NCBI GenBank assembly: GCA_016195395.1
Contig: JACPZR010000401.1
Coordinates: forward strand, 1 to 5,760
DNA length: 5,760 bases
Reading direction: 5' to 3'
Source: Spirochaetia bacterium
Lineage (GTDB): Bacteria; Spirochaetota; Leptospirae; Leptospirales; Leptonemataceae
Part shown: positions 1-5,760 of the stretch, piece by piece
Position numbering within the stretch: the first letter of the stretch is position 1
How the letters are laid out: each line of letters opens with the position of its first letter
Notes under the pieces: generated by a model
Told to the model about the DNA's origin: nothing
Database searches by the model: none
What the model saw: only the letters and a program-made list of their open reading frames with translations
Made by a program: the position numbers and the translations under genes

Positions 1-460
1 AGTGAAACAGATAGAATTCGTTGACCTGCCCTTCGGACCGCGTCTGTGAAAGTTGATCCACGCTTGGAATTGTCATGGGTGGCGCGAGTTCATACCCTGT
101 AGAGTTGTACCTCGGGTGGATCGTAAAAGATTCGTAAAGCACCTCCGTTCCCCAGCGTCTGTCGGCCCCTATCGCTGTAGCGAAGAAACTTGGGAAAGAA
201 CTACGATTATTCGTCACGCTCGTATTCACCAGTGATTGATTGTAGGCAATTTCGACAGCGTCAGAGCCGATCATTTTTGCGTGTTGAAAATCCTCGGAAT
301 TCCAGTCAGCTCGCGCAAAGCGCAGACCAACGAAATAAGTGAATTTCGGAGTTTCCCTGGAAGAATTTGTCAGTGGATCGTCCACGCTTACCTGCTGGGC
401 GACAAGCAACGCTGGAACCAAGTATACAGCAGATACAAGAAGGAGCATACACCGCATCAT
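1..460 (-). CDS. Partial exported protein with signal peptide, possible beta-barrel (C-terminus beyond window)
   Basis: Reading the minus strand from an ATG at 460 gives about 153 codons without a stop, and the frame runs off the left edge. The protein starts MMRCMLLLVSAVYLVPALL and continues VAQQ, a typical Sec signal peptide: short positive n-region, hydrophobic core over residues 5-20, small residues before a likely cleavage near VAQ-Q. There is no cysteine at that point, so it is not a lipoprotein. The mature part has alternating strand-like segments (FTYFVGLRF near residue 42, EIAYNQSLV, ATAIGADRRWGTEVLYESF), which suits an outer-membrane beta-barrel or secreted beta protein. Three ATGs lie close together (codons 1, 2 and 5); only a weak AGG precedes them, so the exact start is uncertain by a few codons. 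It is divergent from the lipoprotein gene at 581. I do not recognise the family; the exported nature is well supported, the barrel is inference. Confidence 0.68.
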   Translation of the reverse strand, partial: MMRCMLLLVSAVYLVPALLVAQQVSVDDPLTNSSRETPKFTYFVGLRFARADWNSEDFQHAKMIGSDAVEIAYNQSLVNTSVTNNRSSFPSFFATAIGADRRWGTEVLYESFTIHPRYNSTGYELAPPMTIPSVDQLSQTRSEGQVNEFYLFH

Positions 461-580
461 GCCTGAACAATGTCGTAGCGGAAAAACGTCAATAACGTTC
501 TCTTTGCATCTTCAATACTTTTTTATGCTTGCCACCAAAGACGCGTCAGAACGCACCTGTTTCCTACGCGGAGCTGTCTG
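461..580. promoter_or_regulatory. Divergent intergenic region between two exported-protein genes
   Basis: This 120-bp gap must hold the 5' signals of both the minus-strand gene starting at 460 and the plus-strand lipoprotein gene at 581. It contains an A/T-rich patch around 511-530 with a T-run at 519-524. On the plus strand, TATGCT at 524-529 could be a -10, but no well-spaced -35 is visible. On the minus strand, TTGAAG (510-515) has only a poor -10 (TATTGA, 489-494) at a short 15-bp spacing. The plus gene has a good Shine-Dalgarno, GGAG at 570-573, seven bases before its ATG. I cannot assign promoters with confidence. Confidence 0.4.
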
Positions 581-1600
581 ATGAAGAAAGTCCTGATCTT
601 TGTTGCACTGGTTTGCTCTATCTCCGCATCCGCATGTTTCGAAAACAGCAGCGATCTCATCAAGGGACTAGCAGTCCAACTATCGCTCCATCCGCCTGCC
701 GCTGACCCTTGGACTGTCGGGGGATCGTTCGGTGGCAGCATCACTGCGATAACATACGCCAATGGAAAGTTCTACGCTGTCGGATCGGGAGGCAAGGTCG
801 CTTCATCGAGCGACGGAATTTCCTGGACGGCGCTGAATTCGAACACAACCCAGGGACTAAACGCACTCATCTATGCTGGCGGCAATTTCGTCGCTGTCGG
901 CTTAAACGGAACTGTCGTCACGTCTCCCGACGGCACCACTTGGACGGCACAGACGGTTGGAGGTGCGACTGGAACCCTGCATGCAGTCGCATACGACGGC
1001 AGTTCTGTATACGCTCTCGTTGGGAGCGGCGGTGGTGGAGCTTATGTCTGCGCGACCACGAATTTGACCGTTTTCACCTGCGGTTCGGTCGGTGGACCCA
1101 CATATCAGTCACTCGAAGCCGTCGTATACTCTAATGGAAAATTCGACGCAATGGGCCAGCAGGGAGGAGTGTACGAATGCACGGCAAACTGCACAACGCT
1201 CTCCAACTGGAGTGTATCCGTCCTGCTTTCCAACCTCAATATATATTCGGTCGCATTTGGCGCCGGGCAGTATGTTCTCGTCGGTTCCAGCAATGTCTCC
1301 TACCTCGGTTACCTCGCCACATCAGCAAACCTGACTTCATTTGTTCAGCGTTCTTCAAACAACAGCTTCCAAGGCGTTCTATACGACGGCACCTCCTTCG
1401 TGGCGGTTGGTAATCGGGGAATCGTAAACCATTCAACGGATGGTGTAAACTGGGCGTACAGCCAAGTGTACGGCATCATGTTTACGAATCCCAACGTTTC
1501 TTCCTCTACACAGCCGACGTTGTCAAGCATAGCCTTCGACGGAAAACAGTACGTGGCGGGGGATTTCAACGGACGCTTCTACATCCACCCGAAGTATTAA
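581..1600 (+). CDS. Lipoprotein with seven-bladed beta-propeller (Asp-box type repeats)
   Basis: A 339-residue protein starting MKKVLIFVALVCSISASAC. The lysines, hydrophobic core and SASAC with Cys19 form a lipoprotein signal; alanine at -3 is acceptable in spirochaetal lipoboxes. The mature protein should be membrane-anchored in the periplasm or on the cell surface. From residue 54 there are seven repeats of the form hydrophobic-xAhxYxxGxFxAVG, starting near residues 54, 93, 133, 178, 221, 263 and 314, about 40-50 residues apart. Three carry Asp-box-like motifs S-x-D-G-x-x-W (SSDGISW, SPDGTTW, STDGVNW). Seven units predict a seven-bladed propeller; the last repeat is short, and PWTVGG near residue 43 could supply the strand that closes the ring. 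No catalytic residues are recognisable, so a binding or scaffold role is only a guess. The ATG is supported by GGAG seven bases upstream. It is probably monocistronic, since only decayed sequence follows. Confidence 0.85.
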   Translation: MKKVLIFVALVCSISASACFENSSDLIKGLAVQLSLHPPAADPWTVGGSFGGSITAITYANGKFYAVGSGGKVASSSDGISWTALNSNTTQGLNALIYAGGNFVAVGLNGTVVTSPDGTTWTAQTVGGATGTLHAVAYDGSSVYALVGSGGGGAYVCATTNLTVFTCGSVGGPTYQSLEAVVYSNGKFDAMGQQGGVYECTANCTTLSNWSVSVLLSNLNIYSVAFGAGQYVLVGSSNVSYLGYLATSANLTSFVQRSSNNSFQGVLYDGTSFVAVGNRGIVNHSTDGVNWAYSQVYGIMFTNPNVSSSTQPTLSSIAFDGKQYVAGDFNGRFYIHPKY

Positions 1601-1770
1601 TCATCATTAGGTGTAAAGGCGCATACACCCCCGCGACGACGTAGTTCAGGGTGACTGCCGTAACGAAACGGACATTTTCGTCATCGGCCCGTCGCCCGCT
1701 CTTGGAATGACTGTGCACGAAGACCGACGAAAGCGCAGAGCAGGACCGTTGGCAGGATCATGAAGCGCAT
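1566..1770 (-). pseudogene. Possible frameshifted remnant of a signal-peptide protein gene
   Basis: On the minus strand an ATG at 1770 opens 29 codons reading MRFMILPTVLLCAFVGLRAQ and then SFQERATGR before a TGA at 1681. This looks like a complete signal peptide (n-region arginine, hydrophobic core, RAQ cleavage site) followed by almost no mature protein. A shift of one base near the end reopens a frame, DDENVRFVTAVTLNY onward, that continues to a stop at 1566, overlapping the last 35 bases of the lipoprotein gene on the other strand. The join resembles the start of the minus-strand gene at 460: both have M-R-x-M and AQ near the cleavage site, then an E-x-x-[KR]-F-xxx-V-x-L-x-[FY] segment. 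The reading is therefore a decayed paralogue of that gene. The similarity is short and the frameshift is inferred, so this is tentative; a chance ORF is the alternative. Confidence 0.28.
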
Positions 1771-1926
1771 ATGTGTCTGAATACATGCGACTGTAACGTC
1801 AGTCCTCTTGTCGACTCGTTGAATTACACCGAAACTGAAAACTCCTTCTATCACCTGGTGATCGAGTTCAGGGACAGCAAGCTGGTCCTGGTGGCCGCAG
1901 AACAAGGAGTGGACGTTACGGGCAAT
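1601..1926. other. Gene-poor stretch between the lipoprotein and transposase remnants
   Basis: No intact gene is supported here. The stretch contains the short hairpin after the lipoprotein and the possible minus-strand signal-peptide remnant ending at 1770. The remainder (1771-1926) is open on the plus strand from an ATG at 1771, giving MCLNTCDCNVSPLVDSLNY onward, but this has no recognisable domain or good ribosome binding site. It leads directly into the transposase C-terminal remnant, so it is best read as decayed intergenic or insertion-scarred DNA. Confidence 0.5.
1610..1629. other. Short hairpin after the lipoprotein gene
   Basis: GGTGTA at 1610-1615 pairs perfectly with TACACC at 1624-1629 across an eight-base loop, ten bases after the lipoprotein stop codon. 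The position suggests a transcript end, but there is no T-run after it on either strand, so it is not a canonical intrinsic terminator. It may be only a weak terminator, a 3'-end stabilising hairpin, or chance. Confidence 0.3.
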
Positions 1927-2010
1927 AGAAGGCCCGAATACTCAACGTTATTCCTGAACGAATGGAGCTTCTTTCGGAACTTAAAGTACTTTGGTTTTGA
2001 GAGAATTGCG
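1927..2010 (+). pseudogene. Remnant of an IS1595-like transposase C-terminus
   Basis: In one plus-strand frame this encodes RRPEYSTLFLNEWSFFRN followed by LKYFGFERIAG. The intact-looking transposase downstream has FRPEYSQLYLNEWAFFKN at residues 331-348, the conserved end of the IS1595/ISXO2 catalytic domain. Matching residues include RPEYS, L, LNEW, FF and N. The nucleotide sequences are clearly diverged, so this is not a recent duplication but the 3' stump of a related, older or different element in the same orientation. Just upstream (about 1908-1926), bases resembling the codons for the preceding RTYR segment may be present in another frame, suggesting a frameshift. Nothing else of this copy (zinc ribbon, catalytic aspartates) is seen in the window. 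Confidence 0.68.
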
Positions 2011-3090
2011 GGAACTTCGTGTGGGGACTGGGGGGATGGGGTCACACCACATACCCTGTCCAGATACCTCACAAGGCTAAACGTTCGTTTGGACAATCAC
2101 CGCAAGACGGGCAGTGTTCCAATCTATTCAACGTCAGCCAATATCACACATTTGCAAAGGACCTCCTCTCCAAATTCTATCCGTCCTTCTGTCCAGATTG
2201 CAGAGTCCAAGCCACAAGGGAGATCCGCAATCGTCCAAATCTGCTTCGCTGCTCAGAATGCCACAAACAGATTTCCCGCTTTGCACATACACCGGCCAGA
2301 AATCTCAAACTTCCTCTCTGGATGTTTGGTTGGGTAATCCAAGAGAGCAAGGACAGAACCCCAAACGTCCTCACTGCTTCTGAGATTGCCAGAAGACTAA
2401 AGATCAAATACGCTTCCGCCCTGCTCCTCAAGCGAAGAGTTCAGCTACTCGCAAGTGAACAACTGCCCAAGTTCCACGAAGTCATTCATGAGAAACTTGA
2501 GAGGGAATTTCAGGAGTTCAAGCTACCGAAAGAAGGCGATGTCTCAAAACTCGTTCAGGGAAAGTCTGTTGTTGCCGCAGACACGGTTGTCCTTTTCTCT
2601 GCCTCCCAAAGGGCCAACAAAGGCCGCAAAAGGCATAAAGAACGCGGCCAAACGGCTTCCATCTATATGTCAGCCAAGCTTGGCGGGAGGCAGGTTGGAA
2701 CGCTTGTCCATGTAATGGGGACACAGAAAGGGTTCGTTCTTCTCAAATCAGTCCCCAACCAAACAATGAACACACTTGGCCCCCTGTTCAAGAAACACAT
2801 CCCCAAAAATACCACCGTCTTCACGGATGAAGCATACAGCTGGCTGGAAGGGATCTATCCAAACCACCGAATGATAAACCATTCGCGCAAATCCCTGGAT
2901 AAACGTTATAAGTGGAACAGGCAGCGGTGGAGCAAGGGCGGAATTCACAACCAAGTTGCCGAGGGTTTGAACTCTTCTTTGAAAATTGCGATGCGGACGT
3001 ATCGCTATTTCCGTCCGGAGTATTCCCAACTGTATCTAAATGAGTGGGCTTTCTTCAAGAACTGGAATTCACTCAGCCTTCAGCATTTCG

Positions 3091-3161
3091 CATTTTCCAC
3101 ACCGTCCACACCGCAGTCTTCACATTCCGCATCGGCAGGCGCGTGCAATGTGTGGAAAATG
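3091..3161. repeat. 12-bp perfect inverted repeat downstream of fliG
   Basis: CATTTTCCACAC at 3091-3102 is the exact reverse complement of GTGTGGAAAATG at 3150-3161, separated by 47 bases. It lies in the extended tail of the transposase ORF and 44 bases past the fliG stop codon on the other strand. No T-run follows on either strand, so it is not a standard terminator. It could be a folded 3' element for fliG mRNA, an end of a small palindromic or miniature element, or part of the insertion scar. Confidence 0.6.
3096..3113 (+). repeat. Perfect tandem 9-mer TCCACACCG x2
   Basis: TCCACACCG occurs twice head to tail (3096-3104 and 3105-3113). In the transposase frame it encodes STPSTP just after the conserved C-terminus. 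This is probably a small slippage duplication in non-conserved sequence. Its first copy overlaps the left arm of the longer inverted repeat. Confidence 0.6.
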
Positions 3162-3204
3162 ATAAATCATGAAGCAAGAGATTGTGAGCCAACGGGACAG
3201 GCAA

Positions 3205-4221
<1,017 letters not shown>

Positions 4222-4244
4222 AGGGACGCGCGTTCTCTGCTGAC

Positions 4245-4273
4245 ATTATCGGCCCTTTGCCTGGTTTAGGCAA
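4245..4273 (-). promoter_or_regulatory. Promoter of fliG with sigma-28-like -10 octamer
   Basis: Read on the minus strand, TTGCCT (4268-4273) and GATAAT (4245-4250) are separated by 17 bases: four of six and five of six matches to the sigma-70 consensus at ideal spacing. The -10 lies within GCCGATAA, an exact match to the -10 octamer recognised by the flagellar sigma factor FliA (sigma-28). A TAAA lies upstream, but 11 rather than the usual 15 bases away. Transcription would start near 4238, giving a leader of about 17 bases before the fliG ATG. Position and quality make this the likely fliG promoter; which sigma factor uses it cannot be decided from sequence. Confidence 0.66.
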
Positions 4274-4277
4274 GGGG
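4253..4277. repeat. Inverted repeat overlapping the fliG promoter -35 and spacer
   Basis: On the minus strand TTGCCT is followed after AAACC by AGGCAA, a perfect 6-bp inverted repeat. The arms extend to CCCTTGCCT and AGGCAAAGGG if one A is bulged, giving a 9-bp imperfect repeat. It covers the -35 element and most of the spacer of the proposed fliG promoter, the place where a repressor or activator could bind. No T-run follows, so it does not look like a terminator. A regulatory role is inference. Confidence 0.42.
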
Positions 4278-4423
4278 AAAAGATTCGGATTTCGCCGTCA
4301 TGCGTTTACCCCAATCGTACGCGCACGCCCGTGCTGCAATCCAAGACGTCTTTTGGTCACGGTCCCTTTGAGTCGCGCATGTCCGTTTGACACGATGGTC
4401 CCTGAGGGCCGGCCGAGCGTCAC
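4274..4423. other. Remainder of the fliF-fliG gap
   Basis: The 150 bases between the terminator and the fliG promoter contain no supported gene. Open frames crossing it on both strands run through the terminator or the fliF tail and have no recognisable content. A partial direct repeat, GGTCCCT followed by GAG, occurs twice on the plus strand (starting near 4361 and 4398), too weak to call an operator. Confidence 0.45.
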
Positions 4424-4454
4424 AAAAAAAAGCCCCCCGGGAAACCGGAGGGCC
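4424..4454 (-). terminator. Intrinsic terminator after fliF
   Basis: On the minus strand CCCTCCGG (4452-4445), loop TTTC, then CCGGGGGG (4440-4433) form a GC-rich stem of eight pairs with one G-U wobble. It can be extended by one more G-C pair, and is followed by a run of eight T at 4431-4424. This is a textbook rho-independent terminator, 32 bases after the fliF stop codon. It should end the fliF transcript before fliG. Confidence 0.9.
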
Positions 4455-4485
4455 AAGCAGCCTTCAACCAGAAAGAACGCAGGAT

Positions 4486-5760
4486 CTAGGTTTCTTCCGC
4501 CAGCCAAGTACGGAGGAGTTTAGCGACCTGTTCAGGTTTTTCCCGCGCCAATGTTAGTGCATTCTCGAGCATTTCCCGACGTGCCCGTTCGTCCACGGAG
4601 AGTTCCACTTCAGCCGCGCCCTCGTCGGCCACGCGCAGCGCTGCTTCGCGCATCAGCTGCTGTTGGGCCGCCAGTTCTTCTTCTTTCATGCGGCGGCGAC
4701 GGAGCACTTCCTTGCGGATGGCTCTGAAGAGAAGGAATACAAGGATCAGAACACCCAGCACCACGCCGGAGACGATCAGCATGCGCCGGACAAAGTACTC
4801 GCGCTGGAGACCTTCATCCTCAATGCGGTGCTCTTCGCTCCGATCCTTCTGAAGATGCGCCACAACGATCTGGTCGCCCCGCGATCCCTTGTAGAGCATC
4901 GATGCCTTGAGCACCTTCTCAAGCGTGCGGATTTCTTCTTCAGACGGCGGACGATATTCCCGTTCCCAGCCGGACCCGTCTTCTTTGGGCTTCTTTTTCA
5001 CCCACACGCCGTCGATCATGACGGCGATCGAACGCGAGCGCTCTTCCCATGGCTGGCGTGTCACTTCCCTTTCGATGCGGTTGTAGTCATAGTTCTTGAT
5101 AACGTCATTGTTCCCGTATTCGGAACGCTGATAGTCCAGGTCGCGGTATCCCGGAGGCAGCTGCTGTTCCGTTCCTGTGGGCCCGCCGGGCGTGAACCCG
5201 TTGCCTCTGAAGCGCTCCTGACGAGAGTTCTCGGAAAGTGTGAGCGTTCCGTTCGGCATCAGCTGTCGGTCCGGATATGGCGTATCCGGGTTTTCCGGTG
5301 TCGCTTCCACGGGGGTGACCAGATGTTGCTTCTCTTTGACCTCGTCCCAGTTCACGTCCAACGCAACACGGACAATCGACACACGCTCGGAGCTGTAGAA
5401 TTCCTGGAGGCTCGTCTTAATCTCATCGAGCCACTTTTTGCGTTCACGTTCTTCAAAGGACTTCTTGCGGTCCACAAGGTCCAGCTTGCGCTGCGCATCA
5501 TCGATTTCGTCCGGTTCCACGAATTCGTGGCCGGCGTTGTCTGTGATTGTGATATTCTCACGGGAGAGACCGGGCACCGCGCGGTAGATCAGGTTCTTGA
5601 TACCCATGACCTGTTTGCGCGTTACCTTCTCTACCCCGGGTTTCAGAGACAAAACAACAGACGCTTTGACCGGATCTGTATCCGTCAGAAAGTTATTCCG
5701 TTTGGGGATGGCGAGTTCCACGCGGGCGCTCTTCACATATTCCATTGTCATGAGCATCTG
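4486..5760 (-). CDS. fliF: Flagellar MS-ring protein FliF, N-terminal part outside window
   Basis: The frame is open from the right edge (first complete codon CAG at 5760) to a TAG at 4486, giving about 424 residues of a protein that usually has 550-570; some 130-150 N-terminal residues, including the first membrane helix, are missing. FliF forms the MS ring in the inner membrane on which the flagellar rotor is built. Visible near the left of the fragment is the ring-building YscJ/FliF domain (VKSARVELAIPK, then the VEKVTRKQVMGIKNLIYRAVPG region). A long variable periplasmic loop follows (about 150-260, with GGPTGTEQQLPPGYR). The second membrane helix is at about 326-346 (MLIVSGVVLGVLILVFLLF), and the acidic cytoplasmic tail ends in ENALTLAREKPEQVAKLL and RTWLAEET, the conserved FliG-binding helix. 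It is probably the last gene of its transcript, given the terminator that follows. Confidence 0.96.
   Translation of the reverse strand, partial: QMLMTMEYVKSARVELAIPKRNNFLTDTDPVKASVVLSLKPGVEKVTRKQVMGIKNLIYRAVPGLSRENITITDNAGHEFVEPDEIDDAQRKLDLVDRKKSFEERERKKWLDEIKTSLQEFYSSERVSIVRVALDVNWDEVKEKQHLVTPVEATPENPDTPYPDRQLMPNGTLTLSENSRQERFRGNGFTPGGPTGTEQQLPPGYRDLDYQRSEYGNNDVIKNYDYNRIEREVTRQPWEERSRSIAVMIDGVWVKKKPKEDGSGWEREYRPPSEEEIRTLEKVLKASMLYKGSRGDQIVVAHLQKDRSEEHRIEDEGLQREYFVRRMLIVSGVVLGVLILVFLLFRAIRKEVLRRRRMKEEELAAQQQLMREAALRVADEGAAEVELSVDERARREMLENALTLAREKPEQVAKLLRTWLAEET

Larger units (their letters stand above)
2019..3204 (+). mobile_element. IS1595-like insertion sequence, boundaries not resolved
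   Basis: The transposase coding region marks an IS1595-family element lying between a lipoprotein gene and the fliG stop codon. I looked for terminal inverted repeats around 1990-2110 on the left and 3080-3204 on the right and found no convincing pair, nor an obvious target duplication; the limits given are therefore only the span between neighbouring features. The lack of clear ends, an unclear start codon and readthrough of the C-terminus all point to an old, partly decayed insertion. A related transposase stump directly upstream shows that the site has received this kind of element more than once. Confidence 0.5.

Noticed and set aside
53..466. Plus-strand ORFs at 53-235 and 236-466
   Set aside because: They are antisense to a minus-strand frame that begins with a clear signal peptide; compositions are not protein-like.
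461..580. Sigma-70 promoters for the divergent exported genes
   Set aside because: Candidate -10 boxes lack a well-matched -35 at proper spacing on either strand.
709..1134. 141-codon plus-strand ORF within the lipoprotein gene
   Set aside because: Arginine- and histidine-rich out-of-frame shadow of the propeller repeats.
1771..2337. 188-codon plus-strand ORF as a gene
   Set aside because: Only its middle part (1927-2010) resembles a protein, a transposase C-terminus. The rest overlaps the start of the transposase frame and has no family features.
2019..3113. GTGTGG-beginning sequences at 2019 and near 3113 as terminal inverted repeats of the insertion element
   Set aside because: Only about six bases match before the sequences diverge; not enough to call element ends.
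4257..4523. Plus-strand ORF of 88 codons, and a minus-strand ORF at 4298-4507, across the fliF-fliG gap
   Set aside because: Both run through the intrinsic terminator and the end of fliF, have no recognisable domain and no good ribosome binding site.

Overview
The window looks like chromosomal DNA from a spirochaete of moderate GC content, most likely a member of the Leptospiraceae outside the low-GC Leptospira (Leptonema- or Turneriella-like). This is inferred from the spirochaete-type FliG and FliF proteins on the right and from a spirochaete-style lipobox (SASAC) in a lipoprotein on the left. I cannot name the species from sequence alone.

Left part (1-1600): a divergent pair of exported-protein genes. 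On the minus strand a gene runs off the left edge. It begins at 460 with a clear signal peptide followed by strand-like segments resembling an outer-membrane or secreted beta protein. On the plus strand (581-1600) lies a 339-residue lipoprotein made of seven repeats, three with Asp-box motifs, which should fold as a seven-bladed beta-propeller. They share a 120-bp intergenic region.

Middle (1601-3204): debris and a mobile element. It holds a weak hairpin, a possible frameshifted minus-strand remnant of a signal-peptide gene, a roughly 80-bp remnant of the C-terminus of an IS1595-like transposase, and then a longer IS1595/ISXO2-type transposase ORF (zinc ribbon plus D-D-N catalytic pattern). 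That ORF has an unclear start and reads past its conserved C-terminus into the antisense 3' end of fliG. No convincing terminal inverted repeats were found, so the element may be a decayed or immobile copy.

Right part (3205-5760, minus strand): flagellar rotor genes. fliF (MS ring) enters from beyond the right edge and ends with the conserved FliG-binding helix. fliG (C-ring switch/torque protein) follows. Their products bind each other, but the genes are separated by a strong intrinsic terminator and a promoter-like region. The latter has an exact GCCGATAA (the sigma-28 -10 octamer) inside a good sigma-70-like arrangement, so fliG appears to be transcribed on its own. The usual next genes (fliH, fliI) are not downstream of fliG here; the transposase region lies there instead.

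I see no tRNA, rRNA, CRISPR array or clearly new multi-gene system. The points most worth a second look are the fliF/fliG transcriptional split with its unusual promoter, the changed MFVF motif in FliG, the two generations of IS1595-type sequence beside fliG, and the edge-truncated exported protein.
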